A DNA stretch of 26,196 bases from IMG/VR virus record IMGVR_UViG_3300042898_003591, positions 1 through 26,196 of that record; one strand, written 5' to 3'. The stretch comes from a virus. The translations under genes were made by a program, and so were the position numbers. Below, one piece after another: positions 14,065 to 21,275 of the stretch. The notes under the pieces were generated by a model, which saw nothing but the letters and a program-made list of their open reading frames with translations, ran no database searches and was not told where the DNA came from. Every line of letters starts with the position of its first letter. The stretch's first letter is position 1.

Positions 14065-14352
14065 TTAGTAAGTTAAATTTCCCATTTGAGTAGCTTTGTC
14101 GAACTTGCCGAGCAAGTCTTGATTTGGCATAACCGCGATCCAATCATCGCCTCTATCAGTAACCGTTGCTCCTTTTTGAAGGGCATTAACTTTCCAAGCT
14201 TCGAATTCTTCGAATTTTCTATTTATGATGTCAGCATTGGCTTGTGTCTGCTCAACACCCATTGGCGAAAAGTAAATAAGTTCCTGTCCATATTCTTTAA
14301 TTATGGCAGAAACTTCTTCGCGAATAATTTGTATTAATTGTGATTTTTTCAA
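14065..14352 (-). CDS. Hypothetical protein with MKKxxLxxxIxxEV N-terminus (95 aa)
   Basis: Not assigned. The first 18 residues (MKKSQLIQIIREEVSAII) form an amphipathic helix of a kind repeatedly found at the start of head or virion proteins in large phages. The next gene upstream (14353) starts with the same pattern. The rest is alpha/beta, with a helix around 'ANADIINRKFEEFEAWKVNAL'. Packaging or targeting by the N-terminal helix is an inference. It abuts the upstream gene with no gap. Confidence 0.78.
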   Translation of the reverse strand: MKKSQLIQIIREEVSAIIKEYGQELIYFSPMGVEQTQANADIINRKFEEFEAWKVNALQKGATVTDRGDDWIAVMPNQDLLGKFDKATQMGNLTY

Positions 14353-14640
14353 TTAGAACTTAAATTTGGTTCTGTATTGAGAGATCATGTTCATGTAAGC
14401 TGATACTTCAGCTTTAGAAATGTCAAGTGCTAAACATATGTCATTAAACATTGCAGCTACTTGTGGTTTTGTTAAGTTATTAGACTTTTGTAATGAATCT
14501 ACTAACTTATCCATAGGCTGCTTAAGGGAAGATGGGTACTTAACGTCACTTAAATTATAAGTTTCATTTGTTAATTGTTTTTCACTTAAAGCAATTTTTA
14601 CTTCTTGCTCAATTAAATTTACTAATTCTTGTTTTTTCAT
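14353..14640 (-). CDS. Hypothetical protein with MKKxxLxxxIxxEV N-terminus (95 aa)
   Basis: Starts MKKQELVNLIEQEVKIAL, the same amphipathic helix as the gene immediately downstream, then diverges. The remainder is helical: 'LKQPMDKLVDSLQKS', 'TKPQVAAMFNDICLALDIS' and 'AEVSAYMNMISQYRTKFKF'. The two 95-residue proteins may be paralogues in their first 18 residues only, or may share a targeting signal. A purine-rich AAGGGAAG lies upstream of the ATG and might act as a weak ribosome-binding site. Confidence 0.78.
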   Translation of the reverse strand: MKKQELVNLIEQEVKIALSEKQLTNETYNLSDVKYPSSLKQPMDKLVDSLQKSNNLTKPQVAAMFNDICLALDISKAEVSAYMNMISQYRTKFKF

Positions 14641-14672
14641 CTTTATCTTCCCTTAGCAGGCTATTGGTTGTT

Positions 14673-14864
14673 TTACTTTTTAGTTGATTCTACAGAAGCT
14701 TTTTTGTAAGCAGTTACATGCTTCTTAAGTTCATTGATTGCTTTTCTTGCTCTACCTGCAGCGGATTTGTTTTCCTTTTCTACAAATGTAGCATGATTAG
14801 ATTTAAATGATTCCCATAACACTTCCATTTCAGTGTAAATTTCAAAAACTGTTTTGTTTTCCAT
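14673..14864 (-). CDS. Histone H1-like (Hc1-type) DNA-binding protein (63 aa)
   Basis: The central sequence 'NKSAAGRARKAINELKKHVTAYKKASV' closely follows the core of the bacterial histone H1-like Hc1 family, which binds and compacts DNA. That family is common in Bacteroidota. An N-terminal helix precedes it and a Lys-rich end follows. At 63 residues it is a full-length short form. In a phage it could condense the injected or packaged genome, or affect host chromosome structure. An ATATTTAT motif lies 32 nt upstream, like other probable virion genes. Confidence 0.8.
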   Translation of the reverse strand: MENKTVFEIYTEMEVLWESFKSNHATFVEKENKSAAGRARKAINELKKHVTAYKKASVESTKK

Positions 14865-14896
14865 AATTGATTTGTTTATTTGTTTAAAAATTTAAT

Positions 14897-14904
14897 ATAA
14901 ATAT
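14897..14904 (-). promoter_or_regulatory. ATATTTAT motif, possible late promoter
   Basis: The minus strand reads GATATTTATATTAAA upstream of the Hc1-like gene, with no TNG box 20 nt upstream. Confidence 0.35.
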
Positions 14905-14913
14905 CAAAAACCT

Positions 14914-15123
14914 TTAAAATTCATTGATTATAGTGTCTATTGAATTTAATTTATTCTTTAATTCAATGCATTTTTCAAAGTCTTCTGTATTACTGTAATA
15001 TTCGATCATTTTATTGATCAAAGTTTTTTGTTGGTCAGCTTCTAATTCAATTGGCCAGGCAATATATTTTGTATTAATTAGATCATATGTACGATCCATG
15101 ATGTAGCCAAAGTTATTATCCAT
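14914..15123 (-). CDS. Hypothetical protein with UVR-like motif (69 aa)
   Basis: Not recognised as a whole. The last third ('YYSNTEDFEKCIELKNKLNSI') resembles the short UVR motif of UvrB, UvrC and ClpA-type proteins, a helical hairpin used for protein-protein contact. The first half is aromatic-rich (FGYIMDRTYDLI). It lies 4 bp after the Ntn-hydrolase-like gene. A binding adaptor is possible; the motif is too short for certainty. Confidence 0.7.
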   Translation of the reverse strand: MDNNFGYIMDRTYDLINTKYIAWPIELEADQQKTLINKMIEYYSNTEDFEKCIELKNKLNSIDTIINEF

Positions 15124-15127
15124 AGTT

Positions 15128-16225
15128 TTAAATTGAGTCTAAAATAATAAACTTAAGTTTTGCTGTATAACCTTTAGGTAGTTTGTTTATGTATCCTTTA
15201 AACTCCGCCTTTGATTTATCTGCACGAAACGAAAGAGTCTTTTTATTTAAATTCATCATACATTGTGATGTAGTCCACATCTTATACTTGTTATCTCTTC
15301 GATATGGATTCATAAATGGATCACTAGTATACTGTTTAGACAATGCATCTAATACTTCAAAATCAGACTTAACTGTATTAAGCTTATCAGTTGCAATATT
15401 CATTCTAGATACTGATGAGTCTCGTTTAGTACCACCTGTATAACCTGTTTCAGGATATTCTATTCCGTGATTTGTTCTTACGGTAGTTTCTCCATCTTTT
15501 AATTGTTTAATAACAGGCAAGTGTTTAGATGTCATTTCAATCATATACGCGTATTTAGTATTAGCAACAATTGTCATTCCTTTTACACCTACGTCAGATT
15601 TGTCTTGTCCGACAAAGTATACTACTGACTTAATTGTTTCTGATAGTTTTGTTTTACTTAACGCAGTTCGAATCTTTAATCCATCAAATGAAGGTGTGAT
15701 TCCTTTCTTACCTTTATCCTTAGCTAAGTCTCCTTCTTTTTCATCAAAGTCAACCATTAAAGATGAATTAACAATACCTACTCCAAATTCATTAATACCT
15801 TCGGACCAATCTGTTAATGTATCATGTATATACAATACTTCAACATTGTTTATTATTTCATGTACTACTTCAATACTTGCTTTATATGCTCTATCTCTAT
15901 TCTTAGCTAAGATAGTATCATTATTTAAATTAACTTTAGCTACAACACATTCATTTATTTTAGATTCAAATGCAGGCCTAGGCACTACCGGTCCTAATGT
16001 TTTTATCATTTGATCTGATGACTTTGTTAATTGGTCACCTGGTTCATAGGTAGGTCCTGAATTAAGAACTTTATATGTTAAGTCTCCATTTGAATGTACA
16101 TATACTAATTCACCTTTTGATTTGTAATGTGTACATGTAGGATTGATATTTTTTACAATATCACCGGGCTGAAACTCATATGGCTTCGACACATTTAAAA
16201 GGTTATTCTCTAATTTCATTTCCAT
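15128..16225 (-). CDS. SH3-like domain fused to Ntn-hydrolase-like domain (365 aa)
   Basis: Residues 18-75 form a small beta-barrel-like domain seen in several large phages: GDIVKNINPTCTHYKSKG, 'NGDLTYKVLNSGPTYEPGDQLTKSSDQ'. From Cys93 the sequence looks like a C45/NRDE-type N-terminal nucleophile hydrolase: C93-VVAKVN, then 'ILAKNRDRAY' (105-114), 'GVGIVNSSLM' (148-157) and RTNHGIEYPETG (250-261). If Cys93 is the nucleophile, self-cleavage would release the front domain. Such enzymes cleave amide bonds; the substrate is unknown. The start at 16225 was kept, but Met3 (16219) gives less overlap with the upstream gene. Confidence 0.7.
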   Translation of the reverse strand: MEMKLENNLLNVSKPYEFQPGDIVKNINPTCTHYKSKGELVYVHSNGDLTYKVLNSGPTYEPGDQLTKSSDQMIKTLGPVVPRPAFESKINECVVAKVNLNNDTILAKNRDRAYKASIEVVHEIINNVEVLYIHDTLTDWSEGINEFGVGIVNSSLMVDFDEKEGDLAKDKGKKGITPSFDGLKIRTALSKTKLSETIKSVVYFVGQDKSDVGVKGMTIVANTKYAYMIEMTSKHLPVIKQLKDGETTVRTNHGIEYPETGYTGGTKRDSSVSRMNIATDKLNTVKSDFEVLDALSKQYTSDPFMNPYRRDNKYKMWTTSQCMMNLNKKTLSFRADKSKAEFKGYINKLPKGYTAKLKFIILDSI

Positions 16226-16700
16226 TATAAATATTAGTTCTCCAGGTAACTACATTATTTAATTGTTCTTGTGACCAATAATCATAATACGAAGTAGATT
16301 TAAATAATTTATCCGATTTACTAGTTAAATCATTTAAGTCTTGTACAATCCAAATATAACAATCTGGAAAATTAGTAACTACTCCATTTAAACTAAACGG
16401 CGTTCTAGGATCAGAATCTAATACTACTTTATTTAACGACATATACTGCTCATTTAAATATTTAGTCATATGTTCTAATGCTTCGACGGTATACTCTAAA
16501 TAATTTAATAAATAAAATATACAGACTTTATTATCTATTATATTACAATGGTCTATTTGAACATTGATTGTATTTAATTCACATGCTTCAACAGTAAATT
16601 GATTTGTGGCTGTTTTTGCATATGGACATATACTTTGATTACCTAACTCAATTTTTGGTACTTGAATATATTTAAACCATTTATGAATTTCATTTACCAT
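16203..16700 (-). CDS. Hypothetical protein with ICPYAK motif (165 aa)
   Basis: Not assigned. An N-terminal 'WFKYIQVPKIELGNQSICPYAK' resembles a phage and bacterial family starting with W..IPxxxLGxxxxCPFAxxA. The middle is beta/alpha, and 'DPRTPFSLNGVVTNFPDCYIWIVQDL' looks like a conserved loop. The Cys in CPYAK is a possible functional residue. It overlaps both neighbours (7 bp and 23 bp), so it is locked in the same translational run as the ADP-ribosyltransferase-like and Ntn-hydrolase-like genes. Confidence 0.75.
   Translation of the reverse strand: MVNEIHKWFKYIQVPKIELGNQSICPYAKTATNQFTVEACELNTINVQIDHCNIIDNKVCIFYLLNYLEYTVEALEHMTKYLNEQYMSLNKVVLDSDPRTPFSLNGVVTNFPDCYIWIVQDLNDLTSKSDKLFKSTSYYDYWSQEQLNNVVTWRTNIYNGNEIRE
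16227..16234 (-). promoter_or_regulatory. ATATTTAT motif, possible late promoter
   Basis: The minus strand reads TAATATTTATAATGG, ending at the ATG of the Ntn-hydrolase-like gene; it lies inside the 3' end of the upstream gene. Confidence 0.25.
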
Positions 16701-17488
16701 GGAAGATCATCATATGAATCAATTGGCGTAAATTTAGTGTTGTAATCTGTATGTTTTACAGCTAAGTCATACAAATCTACATCAGAGTCTTGTAGTGCAT
16801 TTGGCTTATAACCTTCTAAAATTTCATATAGTATTTGAAATATGTTATCAACATTATAGCTACTAATAACTAAATAAGTTTTAATGTCTTTACCAAAATG
16901 AAGCATTTCTGATTCACGTAAATCAGATAATTCATTTGAAGCACGTGGGTTCATAATAAACGAATCATCAACTTTAGTTATTAATATTAATTTACGTAGT
17001 CCGCCATCGGTAAACGTCTCAGCAACTGTTTCTATGCTAGACCAGGATTGTACGGGCGACTTAGGTTTATATTCATATGGAATAGCAACAACTGGTCCGG
17101 AATAATGTTTATTATGGTTCGTAACAATAAATACATTGGGACTGTTTTTTATTAATTCATATACATACTCATAGCTATTAGATATACTAGTACCTCGAAA
17201 TCCATATGAATCCGGCGTATCAAACACTTTCGGAAATTTCTTTTTTAACTTGAATAAATCCGTTTTTATTTTTTCAAATTCTTGTGATAAACGTCCGGTA
17301 TACTCACCTTGAGCGCCGACCGCACCTGGGTTACCTTCGAACCAACGTTTAAGTAAATTATATAATTCAGCCTCTGCCTGTGTATTATCTTCTTCGGGTG
17401 CATTTTGATACTTAGCCATACGCGGACTTTCTCCAAATGCTACATCGCCCATTGGAATATCCTCGAGTAATTTTTTAAGTCTAATCAT
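16694..17488 (-). CDS. Putative ADP-ribosyltransferase, possibly virion-associated
   Basis: Three separated motifs match the R-S-E class of mono-ADP-ribosyltransferases: FRGTS with Arg98, 'VQSWSSIETVAETF' with the Ser-x-Ser core (148-151), and RESEMLHFG with the E-x-E pair Glu192/Glu194. The family moves ADP-ribose from NAD to proteins; phage members such as T4 Alt and ModA modify host RNA polymerase and ribosomal proteins. The first 20 residues (MIRLKKLLEDIPMGDVAFGE) resemble N-termini of large-phage virion proteins, so injection with the DNA is possible. The ATG at 17488 is preferred over an upstream TTG two codons earlier. Confidence 0.65.
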   Translation of the reverse strand: MIRLKKLLEDIPMGDVAFGESPRMAKYQNAPEEDNTQAEAELYNLLKRWFEGNPGAVGAQGEYTGRLSQEFEKIKTDLFKLKKKFPKVFDTPDSYGFRGTSISNSYEYVYELIKNSPNVFIVTNHNKHYSGPVVAIPYEYKPKSPVQSWSSIETVAETFTDGGLRKLILITKVDDSFIMNPRASNELSDLRESEMLHFGKDIKTYLVISSYNVDNIFQILYEILEGYKPNALQDSDVDLYDLAVKHTDYNTKFTPIDSYDDLPW

Positions 17489-17494
17489 ATACAA

Positions 17495-17502
17495 ATAAAT
17501 AT
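17495..17502 (-). promoter_or_regulatory. ATATTTAT motif, possible late promoter
   Basis: The minus strand reads TAATATTTATTTGTAT, ending 6 nt before the ATG of the ADP-ribosyltransferase-like gene. Confidence 0.3.
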
Positions 17503-17741
17503 TACATGATTACTTTAAGACCCTGTATATCGGTTAAAAACTGCTCTACGGTTAATGATTTACCTTGATCTGTTTTAATAGTAACAGACAGTAATAGTTC
17601 AGGTGACCTATCTACCATTTTCATTAATGCTTTAAGTCCTAATCCCGCATAGAATGTTTTAAATGAAGCTTCTCCTAATAAGTTCGTGTCTTTGATACAG
17701 TCTTTTTCTGTATCACCTGGTAACATAATAAAATATTGCAT
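17502..17741 (-). CDS. Conserved phage protein (79 aa), function unknown
   Basis: The pattern 'YFIMLPGDTEKDCIKDTNLLGEASFKTFYAG' is distinctive and fits a short family I know only as hypothetical from large phages. It has a compact alpha/beta layout and no membrane segment. Its ATG overlaps the TAA of the 73-residue gene (TAATG), so they are translationally coupled. Confidence 0.78.
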   Translation of the reverse strand: MQYFIMLPGDTEKDCIKDTNLLGEASFKTFYAGLGLKALMKMVDRSPELLLSVTIKTDQGKSLTVEQFLTDIQGLKVIM

Positions 17742-17962
17742 TAGTCTGCTTGTGCCTTCATTAAATCTTTAAGAAATACAGTAACATACACGCCCTTAAC
17801 TGGAAAGTATATTTTATAATGTTCAGTAGTAGCGTATTCAGTAACTCCATCTTTATATGGATTCTTTTCCATTACATATCCTTTTCCATATTCAGGATAG
17901 ATTGGCCAATAGTACCATTCTTTAGCTGAATCCATTGTATCATTATTACTTGTAGAGTTCAT
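17741..17962 (-). CDS. Hypothetical protein (73 aa)
   Basis: Not recognised. A polar N-terminus is followed by 'AKEWYYWPIYPEYGKGYVMEKNPYKDG' and then two strands (HYKIYFPVKGVYVTVFLKDLM). Rich in Tyr, probably a small beta protein. Met10 is an alternative start. It is coupled to the next gene by TAATG and comes right after the glycan cluster. Confidence 0.7.
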   Translation of the reverse strand: MNSTSNNDTMDSAKEWYYWPIYPEYGKGYVMEKNPYKDGVTEYATTEHYKIYFPVKGVYVTVFLKDLMKAQAD

Positions 17963-17982
17963 ATATGGGCGTGTATTCTATA

Positions 17983-19047
17983 TTAATCGTTGTGTATTTG
18001 AACCAAATCATGAGATAAGTCATCTAATGAATTTACTGTAATTCTTAAAGATCCTATTTCAAAAGTTCCGGTATCATTTGTTTCTTTAACTATCTCATTC
18101 AAGTTCATAATAACATCAAAGTCATATTGTGTTAAACTGTTCATGTTAAACTCTACTTGTATTTGAAAGTCTTCAGCATTAATAGGATTAATTTCAGTAA
18201 ACCAATCATCTATCACGCTATTAGGTTTATAATTATAAATTACCGCGCATTTATTGTATACTGGAATTAAAATAGGATGTTGATTAGCATCATTCTTAAT
18301 CCAACTACCCCATTTCTTAATATAATACTTGCTAGCATTGTATTCAGCTTCAGTAAAATAATCATCATTCTTACCAATCTCACCTGTCCATCGATGCCCT
18401 CTACAAGTTAAATGATATACTAGAGCATCTCTAGATTGAACTAGTTCATATCCAGCTAACAACCATCTTTGAAATATATCAGAGTCTTCATATGGGAATG
18501 GAGCAAAACCCCAATCATGTCCACCGATAGCATTAAAGTCTTCTTTATAAATAACCCATGGAGCAAACATACTCTTTGAAGTAACTCCATTCATTGCTAC
18601 TTGTTCTTCATCTACAAATGATTCAAATCCTTCAATGTTTAATGAATCAAAGTCTAAACCAAAATCCATAACTATTTTTTCTGGACCTGCAGGATGCAAC
18701 GGCGGTTCAACTCTAGTACCACATACAACTGTTTTAGGTTTTAAATGCTTAATTGTATTTTCTACATAGTTCTGACCCATTATCATATCGGCATGCATTA
18801 TACCTACAATATCATTTGTAGCTAGTTGAATACCTAAATCATACAGTACTGTATGACCATCTCTAGTAGGACTTTTATATGGAATTACATTCGGATCATC
18901 TAACCCGATAATCCATTCCCATGTACCATCAGTTGATGCATCATCTAATAAAACTATTTCAGCATTAGGTGCATGTTTTTTAATTGAATTATATGCATTT
19001 TTTAAATGCCTTAAATTATTATGCGACGGTATTACTATTGATATCAT
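17983..19047 (-). CDS. Family 2 glycosyltransferase (354 aa)
   Basis: A GT-A fold enzyme: MISIVIPSHNN at the start, the nucleotide-sugar motif 'VLLDDASTDGTWEW' (32-45), a metal-binding HAD (85-87, in place of DxD), and a catalytic-base region 'FPYEDSDIFQRW' near residue 190, followed by 'LVYHLTCRGHRW'. About 100 extra C-terminal residues may contact the acceptor. It should transfer a sugar to a growing glycan in the cytoplasm. The ATG at 19047 was chosen because it forms ATGA with the upstream stop and gives the canonical family start; an ATG at 19071 would add 8 residues inside the neighbour. Confidence 0.93.
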   Translation of the reverse strand: MISIVIPSHNNLRHLKNAYNSIKKHAPNAEIVLLDDASTDGTWEWIIGLDDPNVIPYKSPTRDGHTVLYDLGIQLATNDIVGIMHADMIMGQNYVENTIKHLKPKTVVCGTRVEPPLHPAGPEKIVMDFGLDFDSLNIEGFESFVDEEQVAMNGVTSKSMFAPWVIYKEDFNAIGGHDWGFAPFPYEDSDIFQRWLLAGYELVQSRDALVYHLTCRGHRWTGEIGKNDDYFTEAEYNASKYYIKKWGSWIKNDANQHPILIPVYNKCAVIYNYKPNSVIDDWFTEINPINAEDFQIQVEFNMNSLTQYDFDVIMNLNEIVKETNDTGTFEIGSLRITVNSLDDLSHDLVQIHND

Positions 19048-19733
19048 GATTTTTGTATTGTTAGTCCCCAAATTACATTAGGTGAATATGGATTATAATG
19101 TTGATAGTACTGAGGGTGATTTATTTCCTTTGATGTTTCTGACCATTGATGAAAGTCTTCGGAAATATAAAACTTTTCATCTACTATAGTATAACCATTA
19201 CTAGTAAGTTCTTTTAAGATAAGTTCTTGTCGCTGTGTATCATAATATCTTAAAAATGGTTCTCCACTTGTTTCATAATTCATGAACGGCCCGGCCGGTA
19301 AAGTTATTATTAATTTAGATTTATTATCTTTAAGTAACTTGCAAGCTTTATTAATACCCCTAATATCATGATTCCATCTACATGAATCATCTTCAGCTAA
19401 TCCATTTGCCATTCTATTACCAGCAAACCAAAAGCCAAAATGTTCAAATACCGAAATTGATATTATATAATCAAATTTATTTGTTTCATCAAACTCAATG
19501 AAATCACTTTGTATATGATTCCAATCTGTATTTAATTTTAACCAAGCATTTTCTTCTACCGGAAGTATGTCTGTTGTTGTGACATTATTAAAACCTAACT
19601 CTTTTATAGTTTCACTTACACCCTCAACACCTCCCCATCGTTCTCCAATGATTAATATTGATTGTTCTTTACCTTCTAACTGATCAGCGAAGTATGGTAC
19701 TTCAACTATTTTTGTTCCTTTTAATTGTATCAT
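19044..19733 (-). CDS. SAM-dependent methyltransferase (229 aa)
   Basis: A class I methyltransferase: motif I 'ILIIGERWGGVEGV' (27-39), an acidic residue after the second strand (TTTDILP), and 'FDYIISISVFEHFG' as the motif IV/V region. 'KLIITLPAGPF' and a C-terminal beta hairpin follow. The glycine motif is altered (IGERWGG), so cofactor binding should be checked. It is linked by ATGA overlaps to glycosyltransferases on both sides, so it most likely methylates a sugar or acceptor of the same glycan. Confidence 0.8.
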   Translation of the reverse strand: MIQLKGTKIVEVPYFADQLEGKEQSILIIGERWGGVEGVSETIKELGFNNVTTTDILPVEENAWLKLNTDWNHIQSDFIEFDETNKFDYIISISVFEHFGFWFAGNRMANGLAEDDSCRWNHDIRGINKACKLLKDNKSKLIITLPAGPFMNYETSGEPFLRYYDTQRQELILKELTSNGYTIVDEKFYISEDFHQWSETSKEINHPQYYQHYNPYSPNVIWGLTIQKS

Positions 19734-20452
19734 AAACTGTATTGCTCTCCATATGTTCTTAAATTAAAATATAATGAATTATATTCAGAATTACTAAAGT
19801 AATTATACATTTGTGTTTCTGCTCTTTGACAAAATTCATTAATACCTATATTTACTTTGTTTTCTTTAAATGTTAATGAATTCATATGAGTGATAGTATT
19901 ATTATCTGATACTACAATTTTTAATCCTTTAGTTTCAGCTATACATCCTCCATAAAGATCCGTACCCCATCCATATATCAATTCGTCCGGGAACTGTTTA
20001 ATTTCTTCTAAAATGTCTCTTCTAAATAAAGGAGCTTGGAAATCAATCCATCGTACTTCACGCAATCCTTTACCCCAATTCCACATTTGTTTCCAATGAC
20101 ATTGTTCCATTGAAGCATTAATAATAGTAGGAGAATAAATACTAGCATTAGATTCTTTTGCTTCTCTTAAAGATGTAGTTAAAAACGAAGGTCCATGAAA
20201 TACTAAATCATTATTTAAAAAATACATGTATTCATGATTAGTTGTTAGAAAATATTCTACCGCAGCATTAATTCCTCCGCCAAAGAATATATTGGTTTCT
20301 AATTCATGTGTTGTTGATTTTGCTTTAGGTTCTGATGATCCATTGTCTATTACCATTAGTTCACATTCATTGAACATAGGATCTTGTTTTAATTGATTAA
20401 CTAAACTATCAGTCCAATTAGGTAAATTATGATTAAGTGTTACTATTAACAT
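19730..20452 (-). CDS. Family 2 glycosyltransferase, rhamnosyltransferase-like (240 aa)
   Basis: A compact GT-A enzyme: MLIVTLNHN start, 'MVIDNGSS' (33-40), 'GGGINAAVEYFL' helix (58-69), an NND metal motif in 'MYFLNNDLVF' (76-85), and the catalytic region 'YGWGTDLYGG'. The short length and NND motif suit GT2 rhamnosyl- or similar transferases. The ATG lies 20 bp inside the upstream gene and the stop overlaps the methyltransferase ATG (ATGA). The transferred sugar cannot be read from the sequence. Confidence 0.88.
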   Translation of the reverse strand: MLIVTLNHNLPNWTDSLVNQLKQDPMFNECELMVIDNGSSEPKAKSTTHELETNIFFGGGINAAVEYFLTTNHEYMYFLNNDLVFHGPSFLTTSLREAKESNASIYSPTIINASMEQCHWKQMWNWGKGLREVRWIDFQAPLFRRDILEEIKQFPDELIYGWGTDLYGGCIAETKGLKIVVSDNNTITHMNSLTFKENKVNIGINEFCQRAETQMYNYFSNSEYNSLYFNLRTYGEQYSL

Positions 20453-21275
20453 AGGGTGGGTATAATTGATTAAATGTATAATTCGTTTTAAATTTGTTTA
20501 ATAAATAATTGTATTTTGATTCTAAGTTATTATTAGATAACCATTGTGATTGATATGATATCAAATCTGTTCCATTCATACTAATACCATTTTCTATATA
20601 TGGAAAATAACCCGATCTTGATACTATGAAAGGAAATACGCCTTCAAAATAATATCGATCTAATTTTGTATTAAACCACGTATCACTAATTAGATCAAAA
20701 AATACATTAATTGGTTTTTTTGTAATTACATATAATGAATGTATATAAAATATATCCATATGCGCATATGGCAATTCTTTAATAATATCATTTTTCCATA
20801 AACTAATTTCTACATCTGTATCTGTATACGCTACATTTAAATTATATTCTAAACCTAACATTCCATACGACCCGACATCTTCGGTACTAATAAAATCTTC
20901 TATTGAATTACGTTTATTTAAAAAATTATTAATATACCATTCTCTTAAATAATCACTATGTGAATTAACGCCACTTTTAGTGTGAACAAACCAATAGTTA
21001 TCGTATTCCTTGCCAGAATCTCGAAGTAATTTTAATGCAGCTTGGTAAGCAGACGCATCACTTCTACTATATAATGACTCATTTACTTTAGCTATTTGAG
21101 TATTTAGTTCATATTCATTAATTATATCTTCTATATTATCTAAGCTGCCGGGGTTGATACCGACATATAAATCACTATCCAAAAACTTAGATTTAAATGT
21201 TTCAAGAAACTGTCTCAAAACAAATTCTCTATCTTTACTAAAGATTGAAGCAGCGAATATAATACAACTAGACAT
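20433..21275 (-). CDS. Possible glycan-synthesis protein, RgpF-like (280 aa)
   Basis: Uncertain. The block 'SGKEYDNYWFVHTKSGVNSHSDYLREWY' (87-114) resembles the 'xHTKxS...WR' region of rhamnan-synthesis F-type proteins, which act with glycosyltransferases in cell-wall polysaccharide assembly. The rest is mixed alpha/beta with many aromatic residues and no membrane helix. It could be a divergent GT-A/GT-B enzyme. Its neighbours and overlaps (TAATG with the upstream gene, 20 bp with the downstream one) firmly place it in the glycan cluster. Confidence 0.65.
   Translation of the reverse strand: MSSCIIFAASIFSKDREFVLRQFLETFKSKFLDSDLYVGINPGSLDNIEDIINEYELNTQIAKVNESLYSRSDASAYQAALKLLRDSGKEYDNYWFVHTKSGVNSHSDYLREWYINNFLNKRNSIEDFISTEDVGSYGMLGLEYNLNVAYTDTDVEISLWKNDIIKELPYAHMDIFYIHSLYVITKKPINVFFDLISDTWFNTKLDRYYFEGVFPFIVSRSGYFPYIENGISMNGTDLISYQSQWLSNNNLESKYNYLLNKFKTNYTFNQLYPPYVNSNT

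Noticed and set aside
13874-14143. 89-residue frame overlapping the 95-residue gene
   Set aside because: It overlaps a well-supported gene by 79 bp, and a 46-residue basic frame at 13920-14060 fits better between the preceding stop and the terminator.
15600-16013. 137-residue plus-strand frame
   Set aside because: It lies entirely opposite the Ntn-hydrolase-like gene, has no start signal, and its composition is that of a shadow frame.
17489-17494. TTG start adding two residues to the ADP-ribosyltransferase-like gene
   Set aside because: An ATG directly follows, and the typical virion-protein N-terminus begins at that ATG.
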